This document shows, in pieces, positions 16,970 through 26,385 of a DNA stretch of 46,106 nt (the stretch's first letter is position 1; the number at the start of each line of letters is the position of its first letter). Source of the stretch: HyVt-337 sp964428895 (lineage in GTDB: Bacteria > Planctomycetota > Phycisphaerae > SM23-33). The translations under genes and the position numbers were made by a program. The notes beneath the pieces were generated by a model. It was not told the origin of the DNA and ran no database searches. It saw only the letters and a program-made list of their open reading frames with translations. The DNA is taken from the NCBI GenBank assembly GCA_964428895.1, contig CAYRZU010000019.1, forward strand, positions 1-46,106, read 5' to 3'.

Positions 16970-18337
16970 ATGGACACCATCGCAGACTCCGACGCGCTTC
17001 GTGATTCGGTCGTCCGGGATGCCCCTCCCGGCGTGGACGTCGAAGCGATCAAAGGGCAGATCCACCAGCGGCTGCTCCAAAGCCTCGATCTCAATGAGGC
17101 CAAGCGCCTGCCGTTGGAGGAACTTCATAAGGAGTGCTCTCGTCGGATCGACATGTTGCTGGACGAGCAGAAGTGCCCGCTGTCGGCCTCGGCCCGGGAG
17201 CAACTGCTGCGTGAGGTCATGGACGAGATCTTCGGCCTCGGGCCGTTGGAGCAGTTCTTCCGCGACCCGCTGGTCAGCGACATTCTCGTCAATGGGCCCA
17301 ACGAAATCTACATCGAGCGAAAGGGCATGCTGACTCGGTCGGACGTGACCTTCCGCGATTCGCGCCACCTGGTTCAGGTCATTCAGCGCATCGCCGCCCG
17401 CGTTGGTCGGCGAATCGATGAGAGCTCCCCCATGCTGGACGCCCGTCTCGAGGACGGCTCGCGCGCCAACGCCATCATCCCGCCGCTGGCGCTGGACGGG
17501 GCGGCGCTGAGTATCCGTCGATTCGGCACCGTGCCCTTTGACGGCCACAGCCTGTGCAAGATCGGCACGTGGACCGAAGAGATGGTCGATTTCGTTGAGC
17601 ATTGCGTGCAATCCAAGGTCAACGTGCTGGTCAGCGGCGGCACGGGCTCGGGCAAGACCACGCTCTTGAACGCGATGTCCAAATGGATCCCGGGCTCGGA
17701 GCGCGTGATCACCATCGAAGACGCCGCCGAACTGCAACTGCAGGGCAAGCACGTGGTGCGCCTGGAAACGCGCCCACCGAACATCGAAGGCCGCGGCGAA
17801 TGCACCCAGCGAGACCTGTTGCGGAACTGCCTGCGTATGCGGCCGGACCGAATCATCATCGGTGAGGTCCGTGGCGCCGAAACGCTCGACATGCTCCAGG
17901 CCATGAACACCGGCCACAACGGGTCGATGACGACCGTCCACGCCAACAGCCCGCGCGACGCGCTGGCCCGCGTGGAAAACCTGGTCAGCATGAACGGCAT
18001 GCAACTGTCCGTCCGGGCCATTCGCCAGCAGATGTCGTCGGCCCTGGAAATCCTGATCCACAGTTCACGGATCACGGGCGGTCGGCGGCGCGTGATCAGT
18101 ATTTCCGAAATCACGGGCATGGAAGGCGACGTGATTTGCCTGCATGAGATCTTCAAGTTTAGGCAGACCGGCATCGGCGAGGATGGCCACGCCACCGGCG
18201 TGTTCGAGGCATGCGGCGTTCAGCCGCATCTGCTGGACCGTCTGGCGGCCGAGGGGCTGGAGTTCCCGGCGGGCATGTTCCGTCGACGGACCTTGGCGGC
18301 GGTAACCGGAGAAGAGGTGGTCCGAGAGGGTGTCTGA
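16970..18337 (+). CDS. cpaF: pilus assembly motor ATPase CpaF/TadA
   Basis: The 455-residue protein is a GspE/VirB11-type secretion ATPase. It has a helical N-terminal domain and the Walker A motif SGGTGSGKTT (about K229). Next come the Asp box ITIEDAAELQL, Walker B RMRPDRIIIGEVRGAE and the His box TGHNGSMTTVHANS. It hydrolyses ATP as a hexamer to drive pilus extension, and probably retraction, with TadB and TadC. Its length is typical. ATG 16970 has GGAGAG just upstream. The gene end overlaps the tadB start by eight bases. Confidence 0.94.
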   Translation: MDTIADSDALRDSVVRDAPPGVDVEAIKGQIHQRLLQSLDLNEAKRLPLEELHKECSRRIDMLLDEQKCPLSASAREQLLREVMDEIFGLGPLEQFFRDPLVSDILVNGPNEIYIERKGMLTRSDVTFRDSRHLVQVIQRIAARVGRRIDESSPMLDARLEDGSRANAIIPPLALDGAALSIRRFGTVPFDGHSLCKIGTWTEEMVDFVEHCVQSKVNVLVSGGTGSGKTTLLNAMSKWIPGSERVITIEDAAELQLQGKHVVRLETRPPNIEGRGECTQRDLLRNCLRMRPDRIIIGEVRGAETLDMLQAMNTGHNGSMTTVHANSPRDALARVENLVSMNGMQLSVRAIRQQMSSALEILIHSSRITGGRRRVISISEITGMEGDVICLHEIFKFRQTGIGEDGHATGVFEACGVQPHLLDRLAAEGLEFPAGMFRRRTLAAVTGEEVVREGV

Positions 18338-19313
18338 TCCACGGCTCATCCTGAAGCTGCTCTTGCCGATCTCGGCCTTCGGGCTGGTGTTGGCGTTCTG
18401 GTTCGCGGGCGTCATTGTCTGGCGCGCCAAGAAGCGGTTGCGGCGCGACAAGCTGCAGGAGCGGCTGGACCTCACCCCGGTGACCAGCGAAGACGAGCGG
18501 ACGCTTCGGCTGTGGTGTGACGGCAAAGAGGAAACGCTGAACGTCCCCGGCAAGAAGACCAAGAAGTCGCTGGTCGTCCGCCTGGACGAGATGCGGGCGC
18601 GGGCGGGCCTGGAAGCGCCGCTCAAGACCGTTCTGCTGGCGCTGGTGGGCGGGTCGCTGTTGATGGGCTCGGGGGTGCTGTTGGTCACACAGAATGTCGT
18701 CGGCGCCATCGGAGCGGCCGCGGCGGTGGTGGTTATCTGCTGGGTGATCTTCAAGAACCGCATAAGGCGACAGGTGGCCCTGTTTGAAACGCAGTTCCTG
18801 GATGCGTTGGGGTTGGCGGCCCGGTCGTTGCGGGCGGGGCACCCGCTCTCGGGCGCCTTCCAGGTTGTGGCCGAGGAAATCGCGGCGCCGGTCGGCCCGA
18901 TGTTCGCCTCCATTTCGCAGAAACAGGAATTGGGCATGAAGCTTGAGGACGCTTTGCGGGACGTGGGCAACAACTCCAATAATCACGATATGCGAATCTT
19001 CGCCACGTCGGTCGCCATCCACCTGCGCAGCGGCGGCAACCTGGCCGACTTGGTGGACCGATTGTCGTCGGTCATTCGCGACCGCATGCGGCTGGGCCGA
19101 CGCGTTCGTGTGCTGACGGCCTCGGCCCAATTGGGCAAACGCGTCCTGATTGCCTTGCCAATCGTGATGTTCGCGGCCATTAATGTCATGAATCCAGCCT
19201 ACCTGGAACCCCTGTACGCGACCTCCCAAGGCAAGATGTTGCTGATGTTCGCGATCATGGGCCTGATGCTGGGTTCGTGGGTGATGGGCCGAATGGCCAG
19301 GCTGAAGTACTGA
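18330..19313 (+). CDS. tadB: inner-membrane platform protein TadB
   Basis: The 327-residue protein has an N-terminal membrane helix, a basic stretch (RAKKRLRRDKLQERL), two central helices (about residues 95-140) and a C-terminal membrane region. The T2SSF domain lies between them, with LDALGLAARSLRAGHPLSGAF and the acidic/amide motif typical of GspF-like proteins. With TadC it forms the platform on which the CpaF motor acts. The start is GTG 18330, inside the last codons of cpaF. The next gene begins 23 bases after its stop. Confidence 0.88.
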   Translation: MSDPRLILKLLLPISAFGLVLAFWFAGVIVWRAKKRLRRDKLQERLDLTPVTSEDERTLRLWCDGKEETLNVPGKKTKKSLVVRLDEMRARAGLEAPLKTVLLALVGGSLLMGSGVLLVTQNVVGAIGAAAAVVVICWVIFKNRIRRQVALFETQFLDALGLAARSLRAGHPLSGAFQVVAEEIAAPVGPMFASISQKQELGMKLEDALRDVGNNSNNHDMRIFATSVAIHLRSGGNLADLVDRLSSVIRDRMRLGRRVRVLTASAQLGKRVLIALPIVMFAAINVMNPAYLEPLYATSQGKMLLMFAIMGLMLGSWVMGRMARLKY

Positions 19314-19336
19314 TAACGATGAGGCGATAGAAACCG

Positions 19337-20227
19337 ATGACCGTGTTTGCAGCCATCCTGGCGTTCATAGCCGTCATTTGCATCGGCGGGTCCGTGCTGG
19401 GCGAACGCGCCCGGCGCAAGCGCCACATCCAGCGGCTGCTGGACCCCGACACACCGCCGACGTTCCGCGACGCCGCCGATTCATCCGGCCTGCTGGAGAA
19501 GGTCGGCAAGGCGGTCTCATCGGGCAAGACTTCGCCCGACCTGCGCCAGCGCCTCGTTCGGGCCGGGTGCTATGACCGCAAAGCCGCCCAGGTGTTCCTC
19601 GGGGCCAAGATGCTGCTGTTGGTGCTGTCGTTGGGCGTCAGCCTGGTGCTGGTGGTCCCCATGCAGGCGACCCTGATGACCAAGCTCTCCATCGGCATGG
19701 TGGCGGTGGGGGCGGTCTTCTTCCTGCCGGACATCGTTCTGCGGAGCCGGACCAAGAAGCGGCAAAGCCGCATGCACAGCAACCTGCCGGACGTGGTCGA
19801 TCTGATGGAAATCTGTGTGTCCTCGGGCATGGCCATGGACATGGCGTGGAATCTGGTGGCTGACGAAATCCGCAGCGTGGACACCGACCTGGCCGACGAA
19901 ATGGCCTTGACCGATCTGGAGGTCCACCTGGGCTTTTCCCGGGTCGACGCCATGCGTCACATGGCCGAGCGCACGGACGCCCAGGAATTGCGGTCGCTGG
20001 TCAGCACGCTGGTCCAGGCCGAGCGGTTCGGCACGAGCATCGCCGACGCCTTGCAGACCTTCGCCTCCGACATGCGATCCAGCCGCAGCGCCCACGCCGA
20101 AGAAGCCTGCGAGAAGCTCACCGTCAAGCTGCTCCTGCCGATGATCCTGTTCATCTTCCCGGCTTTCCTGGTCGTGATCATGGGCCCCGCGGCGATTCGA
20201 TTCTACGACATGATCGGCAAGGGCTAA
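19337..20227 (+). CDS. tadC: inner-membrane platform protein TadC
   Basis: The 296-residue protein has four membrane segments and the T2SSF region (LPDVVDLMEICVSSGMAMD, ELRSLVSTLVQAERFGTSI). The order after TadB and the topology identify it as TadC. It partners TadB in the inner membrane. A short gap separates it from tadB, with only a weak Shine-Dalgarno sequence (GAGG, 12 bases upstream). A 111-base gap without a visible gene follows before the lipoprotein gene. Confidence 0.88.
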   Translation: MTVFAAILAFIAVICIGGSVLGERARRKRHIQRLLDPDTPPTFRDAADSSGLLEKVGKAVSSGKTSPDLRQRLVRAGCYDRKAAQVFLGAKMLLLVLSLGVSLVLVVPMQATLMTKLSIGMVAVGAVFFLPDIVLRSRTKKRQSRMHSNLPDVVDLMEICVSSGMAMDMAWNLVADEIRSVDTDLADEMALTDLEVHLGFSRVDAMRHMAERTDAQELRSLVSTLVQAERFGTSIADALQTFASDMRSSRSAHAEEACEKLTVKLLLPMILFIFPAFLVVIMGPAAIRFYDMIGKG

Positions 20228-20338
20228 CGCCCGCCGGTGGTGGGGGCTGTTGGGGCAAGAAACAGCGAAGAAATCGCCCCGTTCTGCCCGAAAAGCATAA
20301 AGAACGTCCAAACCTGGTCTGTGGACATGGAGGTCCAG

Positions 20339-20833
20339 ATGAACCGGACTACGGCTGCAGTTGCGCTATGGCTTACGGCGACGCTATTGGGGTGCAGTCC
20401 CCACAACCTGGCCGACGCCGAGGCCGACCATCTATTGGCCCGCACCTATCACGATGCGGCTGTCAAGAACGCCATCATCCGCCAGCACACGGTGTTCGAG
20501 TACCACTTCATTCCGGACTCGGCCATGCTCAACCCGCTCGGCCGACGGGATGTCGGTATCCTGGCCGGGCACTTCAGCGATTACTCGGGCACACTGAACG
20601 TTCGCCGCGGCAGGACGCCCGTCCATCTGTATCGGGATCGTGTCAACACCGTTCAGCGGGCCCTCAGCGATGCCGGCGTGCAAGTTGATCGCATGCAGGT
20701 CCAGGATGGCCTGTCTGCGGGCGACGGCCTGACCAGCAACGAGGTCGCCATCATTCTTAAAGACGCCTACGGCTCCGGTGCCAGCGGCGTCGACGCGTCC
20801 AGCTATGAAATCACCATGCCTTCGGTCGAGTAG
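20339..20833 (+). CDS. CpaD-like lipoprotein of the Tad operon
   Basis: The 164-residue protein has a signal peptide ending in a lipobox (ATLLGC, Cys about residue 19), so it is probably anchored in the outer membrane. The second half has RDRVNTVQRALSDAGVQVDRM, a pattern seen in CpaD and in some OmpA-like proteins. Position between tadC and tadD suggests it is the secretin-pilot or CpaD equivalent. The similarity is weak and I assign it mainly by context. ATG 20339 has GGAGGT five bases upstream. An alternative ATG at 20326 lies before this Shine-Dalgarno sequence and is less likely. Confidence 0.62.
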   Translation: MNRTTAAVALWLTATLLGCSPHNLADAEADHLLARTYHDAAVKNAIIRQHTVFEYHFIPDSAMLNPLGRRDVGILAGHFSDYSGTLNVRRGRTPVHLYRDRVNTVQRALSDAGVQVDRMQVQDGLSAGDGLTSNEVAIILKDAYGSGASGVDASSYEITMPSVE

Positions 20834-20855
20834 TTCACCGGAAGGACGGACAACT

Positions 20856-21587
20856 ATGCGGCTACGGATAGCTCGGCATTATGGGATCGTGTTGGTGGGG
20901 CTGATAACCGTGGCCGCCTTGGCCGCAGCCGGATGCAGCATGCCCGCCGCCTGGAAGGGCAAAGGCAAGGACAAGGACATCACCTCCTGGAACACCGCCG
21001 AAGCGCGAAAGGCCGCCCGCGAGCGCCAGACCGACCCGGATGGGCAGATCGATCCAGACCGGCCACCGACGCCGCACACGCTCTACTCACTGTCGAAGAT
21101 CCTCGCCGCCCAGGGCAAGGACGGGCAGTGTCGGCAGGTCTTGGCCCGAAGCATACAGGACTACCCGCGGTTCCTGCCGGCCTATTGCGATCTGGCCGAA
21201 CTGCACCTGCGGAACAATCAGGTCGATGAGGCCCGGGCCGTCCTCAAGGCCGGGCTAAAGGTCGCGCCCGATGACCCCGTGCTCTTGAACGATCTTGGCA
21301 TGTGTTCGCTGCTGTCGGGCGATTACGAAGAGGCGTTGGGCCATTTCACGGCCGCCGCCGGGGTGGCCGACAACGACCGAAAGTACCGGGCCAACATGGC
21401 CGTCGCGCTAGGCATGATGGGCCGAGACGATGAGGCGCTGGCCCTGTACCGGCAGTTCCTCTCTGAAGAAGATGCCCAGCACAACCTCCATACCATCATC
21501 GGGGCCCGCGGCGGCGGGGAGATGATCTCGGCAGACGTGGCCCCGGGGACGCCGTTGGAGAGTCTTGCCGCGGCGGCTACCAACTAA
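20856..21587 (+). CDS. tadD: TPR lipoprotein TadD
   Basis: The 243-residue protein has a lipoprotein signal peptide ending in LAAAGC and a charged linker. Three or more tetratricopeptide repeats follow (about residues 80-215, for example AYCDLAELHLRNNQVDEARA and GDYEEALGHF). TadD lipoproteins help the secretin assemble. It is the last gene of the Tad operon. Its TAA stop overlaps the stop of the convergent sulfatase gene in the bases CTAA, leaving no room for a terminator. Confidence 0.85.
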   Translation: MRLRIARHYGIVLVGLITVAALAAAGCSMPAAWKGKGKDKDITSWNTAEARKAARERQTDPDGQIDPDRPPTPHTLYSLSKILAAQGKDGQCRQVLARSIQDYPRFLPAYCDLAELHLRNNQVDEARAVLKAGLKVAPDDPVLLNDLGMCSLLSGDYEEALGHFTAAAGVADNDRKYRANMAVALGMMGRDDEALALYRQFLSEEDAQHNLHTIIGARGGGEMISADVAPGTPLESLAAAATN

Positions 21588-23023
21588 TCGGTGGGCCATC
21601 CGCAGCGATCTTCATCGGCGGGGATCTGATCGGCCGTTCGACTCAGCCATTCCAGTAGGCGGCCGCGCATGCGCCGAACCACGTCCGTCATCGCGGAATC
21701 TTCCGCCAGGTTGTTGGTCTCGTCCGGGTCGGCCTGCATGTCGTAGAGCTCATCGAACTCATCGGGGCAGTAGATGAATTTGTAGCAGTCGTCGCGGACC
21801 ATCCACGCCTTGGCCATCACCAGCGGATCGATCTGCCAGATGTGATGCTTGTGGTAGTACACGCCGCCGTAGTCGGTCCTAATGTCGTGGATGTGGCCTT
21901 CGTCGGGGTTGTGACCACCCTCACCGAAAACGACCTCGCGATGGATGTCCGGGGCGTCCGGCTCGCACAGCCCCAGCAAGCTCTTGCCGAAATGGTAGTG
22001 GGTGTCTTCGACACCGGCGATCTCCAACACGGTGGGGTAGAGGTCAATCATTTCCACCAGGGCTTGGCGATGGCCGACCGCCTCCCGGCCGGGCACGTGC
22101 ATGATGAAGGGCACGCGCAGGATGCAGTCCTCGCAGGCGCTGAACCATTTCTCCACCAGGCCGTAATCGCCGCAGAAGTCGCCGTGGTCGCTGAAGACCA
22201 GCAGGGCGGTGTCATCCCACAGGCCGTTGTCGTGGAGGGCGTCGACGACCTGGCCGAGCTGGTGATCCACGCGACTGGTCATGGCGAAATACAGGGCGCG
22301 GATTTCTCGCCAGTCTTCGTCGGTCAGCGCGTCCAGGCCGTAATGTTCGCGAATCATCTGCGCGTAGCGGCGCTTCGTAGACCGGTCGACCTCGATGCCG
22401 GGCGGCATTGTCGTTCGGTCGTACATCGAGTAGAACGGCTCGGGCGCCATGTAGGGCGGGTGAACGTAGCCCAGGGCGATCAGGACGCAGAAGGGCTTGT
22501 CGTGATCTTCACTCAGGTAGTTCAGCAGGTCCTGCAGGCCGGCCCAGTCCCAGTCCTCGCAGGCGCCGTTGTCATCGCCCGTTTGACCGTGCAAGAACGA
22601 GTAGTACAGCCGGTCACCTTCTTGGTGGGGGTACTCGCCTCCGTGACCGGGCGTCGCGCGAGTGTCGGACAGGAAGCGGTCGAAGCTGACGCGGGCGGCT
22701 TCGGGGAACATCATGTCGTTCTTGCCAATGACGACGGTCTCGTAACCGGCCTCCCGGAGCGTGCGGAACAGGTTGTGCTCGTGGGGACGGATCAGCGTGC
22801 CCAGCGTCCGTCGGCCGGCCGTGTGCGGATAGAGGCCCGTGAACATGCTGCACCGCGAGGGCGAGCACACCGAGTGCTGAGCGTAACAGCGGTCGAACGC
22901 GATGCCATCCGCGGCCAGGGCGTCCATGTTGGGTGTGATCGCTCGTTCGGCCTGAGGCCCGAAGACGGCGTCGGCCCGGAGCGTTTCGGGCATGAACAGA
23001 ACGATGTTGGGGCGGTCGGCCAT
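21584..23023 (-). CDS. sulfatase (formylglycine-dependent, type I)
   Basis: The 479-residue protein has the sulfatase core. An N-terminal metal strand (NIVLFMPETLRAD) is followed by the formylglycine site CSPSRCSMFTG (Cys about residue 53), and later by SDHGDF, which supplies further metal ligands. The Cys must be oxidised by a sulfatase-maturating enzyme that is not encoded in this window. It removes sulfate esters, most likely from a sugar. I see no signal peptide, which suggests cytoplasmic action, in line with the signal-less glycosidases at 1994-8964. The end of the first strand has PET where many sulfatases have a DD or DQ pair. ATG 23023 has AAAGGAG upstream. It is divergent from the glycyl radical enzyme gene. 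Confidence 0.87.
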   Translation of the reverse strand: MADRPNIVLFMPETLRADAVFGPQAERAITPNMDALAADGIAFDRCYAQHSVCSPSRCSMFTGLYPHTAGRRTLGTLIRPHEHNLFRTLREAGYETVVIGKNDMMFPEAARVSFDRFLSDTRATPGHGGEYPHQEGDRLYYSFLHGQTGDDNGACEDWDWAGLQDLLNYLSEDHDKPFCVLIALGYVHPPYMAPEPFYSMYDRTTMPPGIEVDRSTKRRYAQMIREHYGLDALTDEDWREIRALYFAMTSRVDHQLGQVVDALHDNGLWDDTALLVFSDHGDFCGDYGLVEKWFSACEDCILRVPFIMHVPGREAVGHRQALVEMIDLYPTVLEIAGVEDTHYHFGKSLLGLCEPDAPDIHREVVFGEGGHNPDEGHIHDIRTDYGGVYYHKHHIWQIDPLVMAKAWMVRDDCYKFIYCPDEFDELYDMQADPDETNNLAEDSAMTDVVRRMRGRLLEWLSRTADQIPADEDRCGWPTD

Positions 23024-23126
23024 GGCCCGACACTCCTTTCGGAACTGGAAGCGTCATTCTATCGGCTCAGGCGTCTGCGCCTACGTTCCTGGAGCCGAAT
23101 ACCGCGGGCGATGCAGCGGATCGGAG

Positions 23127-23132
23127 TATAAT
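23127..23132 (+). promoter_or_regulatory. TATAAT -10 element before the first glycyl radical enzyme
   Basis: A perfect TATAAT ends only 14 bases before the start codon at 23147. The mRNA would have a leader of about 7-9 bases and no room for a Shine-Dalgarno sequence; indeed none is seen. The -35 position holds no good match. Confidence 0.5.
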
Positions 23133-23146
23133 GGCAAGATTGAACC

Positions 23147-25387
23147 ATGATTCTTGCTGTGAGTGACAGGATCGAAACGCTTCGGGAGCGGCTGAAGCAC
23201 AACGGCGCCGCCAGCGACCGGATCGCCGGTCAACGTAAGGATGCGTACGCGCGTGTCTTCGCCGAGACCCGAGATCGACCCCAGGTGGTCCGCCACGCCG
23301 AGGCCTTGGCGGCGTTTCTGCGCGAGAAGGACTTGATTGTCTTCGAGGAAGACTTGCTGGCCGGGGTCAGCCAGTTCTACGACTTCACCGAACCGCTGGA
23401 CATGCCGTGCCTGGATCATCCGGCGCTGAAGCATATCCCCGACGACCTGTGGTGCCCGGCCGGCGTGGCCGGGGGGGGCGATCCGGCGGACATGGTCGAA
23501 TTCTGTAGAGGCTTTCATATCGGCCTGTTCACGTCGGCGATGGGCGGGCACGTAATCGCGGGCTACGACCGAGTCATTGCGGCCGGGCTCGGATCGCTGA
23601 TTGAAGCGGCCCGGGAACGACTAGCTACGGCTGAGGGGGAGGCCCGCGACTTCGCGACGGCATCTCTGGCCGTGTGCGAGGCGGCTCGCGACTACATCTT
23701 GCGCTATGCAGCCGAGGCCGAGCGGCTGGCGGGGGAAACGCCGGTCGATGAGTTCAGAGGGCAGCTTCAGGCTATTTCCGAGGCGTGTCGGCAGATTGCA
23801 GCGGAGCGTCCACGGACGTTCTTCGAAGCGGTTCAGCTTGTGGTGCTGACGCATGAGGTCATAACGGCCGAGCAGGGGTCCGGGTCGCTGTCGCTGGGGC
23901 GGGCGGATCAGTATCTGTTTCCGTTCTATCAGCGGGACATCGAGGCCGGTCGGCTGACAGCCGATGCGGCTGAGGAGGTGGTCCAGGCGTTGTGGCTGAA
24001 GTTCGGCGCGCTCAAAAACGCCTATCAGAACGTAACGCTGGGCGGCATTGACGGCCGGGGCATGTTCGCCGGCAACGATCTGACGTTGATGGGGCTGAGG
24101 GCGACGGCACGGTTGAAGATGGATCAGCCGCTGGTGTCGTTCCGCTGGCACGAATCCATGCCGGAAGCGTTCTGGGAGCCCGTGCTGGATCTGATCGGCG
24201 AGGGCCTGGGCTTCCCGGCGATGTTCAACGATTCGGTGGTGATCGACGCCAAGTGCAACGTGGGGCTGTCGCGTGAGGACGCTGCCAACTACGGCATCGT
24301 TGGGTGCGTGGAGATGACGGCTGGCGGCAAGGAGTGGTCGCAGACCGAGGCGGTTCGTGTCAACTGGGCCAAGGCGCTGGAGCTGATGCTCAATGACGGT
24401 CGCTGTACGCTGACGGGGACGCAGACGGCCTTTCGTTCGGAGGCGGCCTTGGCGGAGCTGACGACCTTCGAAGCGTTCTGTGACAGCTACAAGCGCGTAT
24501 TCGAGCAGATGGTCGATATGGCAGCCGAGTGGACGATCGTCCGCGACCGCGGCTATCCGCTGGTGTGGCCGTTCCCGTTCCTGTCGTCGACGATGGCGGG
24601 CTGTCTGGAAGCCGGGCGCGATGTTACCGCCGGTGGCACGACCTACAATCTGCTGACGATGAACAATTGCGGCATGGCCGATGTTGCCGATTCGCTGATG
24701 GCCATCAGGAAACGGGTCTACGACGATCAGTCGCTAACCCTCGACGAATTGGCCGAAGCTGTGCGTAACAACTTCGAGGGCGCCGAGCCGGTGCGGGCGA
24801 GTCTGACCGATGCGGCCGAGCGGTTCGGCAACGACGCCGACGGACCGGACCTGATCGTCAAGGAACTGGCTGAGTTGCTGCATGAGCGACTGGCGACCTA
24901 TCAGAACGCCCGCGGAGGGGGCTACCAGATCGGCATGTACACGGTGTCCGCGCACGCGCAGATGGGCGCCGCCACCGGGGCCTTGCCGAGCGGCCGTCCG
25001 GCCGGGGTCTCGCTGGCGAACGGCTTCTCGCCGTGTCAGGGCGCCGATGCCTCCGGTCCGACGGCAGTGGCCCGGAGCCTGACCACGCTCGACCATCGCC
25101 AGTTCGGCAACGGGGTGGTGGTGGACCTGAAGTTCAGTCCGCCCCTATTGGCCGAACCGCAAGGTCGGCAGGCGATCCGAAAAGTAATCGAGACCTATTT
25201 CGACCTTGGAGGGTTGGAAATCCAATTCAACGTAGTCGACCGAAAGACGCTACTGGCCGCCCAGGCCAATCCGGCCGAATTCCGCGACCTGGTGGTGCGC
25301 GTATCAGGCTTCAGCGCCTACTTCGTCGACCTTGACAAAGTCTGTCAGAACGAGATCATCGCCCGTACCGAACACGGCCGCGTGTGA
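23147..25387 (+). CDS. glycyl radical enzyme (pyruvate formate-lyase/dehydratase superfamily)
   Basis: The 746-residue protein has the glycyl radical loop RVSGFSAYF near the C-terminus (Gly about 721). The active-site Cys is in YGIVGCVEM (about C387, with Glu at 389). The C-x-E pattern is typical of GRE eliminases such as glycerol, propanediol and choline enzymes; pyruvate formate-lyase has a Cys-Cys pair instead. GREs need strictly anoxic conditions. The activase at 25438 would install the glycyl radical. The substrate is unknown. A fucose-derived diol is possible given the fucosidase upstream, but nothing here proves it. The gene seems to be leaderless. Confidence 0.85.
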   Translation: MILAVSDRIETLRERLKHNGAASDRIAGQRKDAYARVFAETRDRPQVVRHAEALAAFLREKDLIVFEEDLLAGVSQFYDFTEPLDMPCLDHPALKHIPDDLWCPAGVAGGGDPADMVEFCRGFHIGLFTSAMGGHVIAGYDRVIAAGLGSLIEAARERLATAEGEARDFATASLAVCEAARDYILRYAAEAERLAGETPVDEFRGQLQAISEACRQIAAERPRTFFEAVQLVVLTHEVITAEQGSGSLSLGRADQYLFPFYQRDIEAGRLTADAAEEVVQALWLKFGALKNAYQNVTLGGIDGRGMFAGNDLTLMGLRATARLKMDQPLVSFRWHESMPEAFWEPVLDLIGEGLGFPAMFNDSVVIDAKCNVGLSREDAANYGIVGCVEMTAGGKEWSQTEAVRVNWAKALELMLNDGRCTLTGTQTAFRSEAALAELTTFEAFCDSYKRVFEQMVDMAAEWTIVRDRGYPLVWPFPFLSSTMAGCLEAGRDVTAGGTTYNLLTMNNCGMADVADSLMAIRKRVYDDQSLTLDELAEAVRNNFEGAEPVRASLTDAAERFGNDADGPDLIVKELAELLHERLATYQNARGGGYQIGMYTVSAHAQMGAATGALPSGRPAGVSLANGFSPCQGADASGPTAVARSLTTLDHRQFGNGVVVDLKFSPPLLAEPQGRQAIRKVIETYFDLGGLEIQFNVVDRKTLLAAQANPAEFRDLVVRVSGFSAYFVDLDKVCQNEIIARTEHGRV

Positions 25388-25437
25388 CGCGATCGACCCG
25401 TTCGGCCTGGTTGATTCGTTCAGGAGTTGCAGTTGTT

Positions 25438-26358
25438 ATGAGCCAGACTGGCAAGATTTTCGACATTCAACGTTTCTCTATTCACGACGGCCCGGGCATT
25501 CGAACCACCGTCTTCCTGAAGGGCTGCCCGCTGCGCTGCGTGTGGTGCCACAACCCGGAGGGCATCGACCTCCGTCAGCAGCTATCGTTCTTGCCCGACA
25601 AGTGCATCGGCTGCGGATGGTGCTTCAGCGCCTGCCGCAACGAGGCCCACCGGATGGTCACGGGCGAGCATATCCTGGACCGCGACACGTGTGTGGTGTG
25701 CGGCCAGTGCGCGTCCAACTGCCACAGCGGCGCGTTGGAGATCATCGGCCGAACCGCAACGGTCGAGGAAGTGATCGAAGAGGTCCTGCGCGATCAGCCG
25801 TTCTATGAGAGCTCCGGTGGGGGCATGACGCTTTCGGGCGGCGAGCCGCTGATGCAGCCGGCGTTTTCGGCGGCCCTATTGGCTGCGGCCAAGGCCGAGG
25901 GCTTGCACTGTGTGGTGGAGACGTGCGGCCATGCGCCGTGGGAACAATACGAGCGGATCATGGGCGACGTGGACATGTTCTTCTTCGACATCAAGGAGAC
26001 CGATCCGGAGCGCCATCGCGAGTACACGGGGTTGGGCAACGAGTTGATCCTGGCCAACCTGCGCAAGCTGCATGACGCGGGCGTCGAGATGATCCTTCGT
26101 TTGCCGATCACGCCCGGACTGAACGATCGGCCAGAGCATTTCCAGGCTGCGGGCGAATTGGCTCGCACCTTGCCGAACCTAAGCGGTGTCGAGATCATGC
26201 CGTACCATCGCCTGGGTATGGGCAAGCACCACCGGCTGGGCACGACCGAGGGGGTTCGCCCCTGTCTGCTGGAAGTGGAGACCCCCGAGCGCGAAACGGT
26301 GGCCAAGTGGGTCCAGCAGCTTCGGGACATGGACCTGCCGGTCCTCAACGACGCGTAG
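25438..26358 (+). CDS. radical-SAM glycyl radical enzyme activase
   Basis: The 306-residue protein has the radical-SAM cysteines CPLRCVWC (C30, C34, C37), preceded by the activase signature FSIHDGPGIRTTVFLKG. Two ferredoxin-type cluster motifs (CIGCGWCFSAC and CVVCGQCASNC) sit between residues 60 and 105. The GG(E/D) motif appears as LSGGEPL. It uses S-adenosylmethionine and an electron to make the glycyl radical on a partner GRE. The two extra clusters are usual for activases of dehydratase-type GREs rather than PFL activase. It begins 50 bases after the GRE at 23147, with AGGAG 11 bases upstream of ATG 25438. It is the only activase in the window, although three GREs are present. Confidence 0.9.
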   Translation: MSQTGKIFDIQRFSIHDGPGIRTTVFLKGCPLRCVWCHNPEGIDLRQQLSFLPDKCIGCGWCFSACRNEAHRMVTGEHILDRDTCVVCGQCASNCHSGALEIIGRTATVEEVIEEVLRDQPFYESSGGGMTLSGGEPLMQPAFSAALLAAAKAEGLHCVVETCGHAPWEQYERIMGDVDMFFFDIKETDPERHREYTGLGNELILANLRKLHDAGVEMILRLPITPGLNDRPEHFQAAGELARTLPNLSGVEIMPYHRLGMGKHHRLGTTEGVRPCLLEVETPERETVAKWVQQLRDMDLPVLNDA

Positions 26359-26385
26359 ACGCCCGGTGCGGGAAAGGACAGCCCC

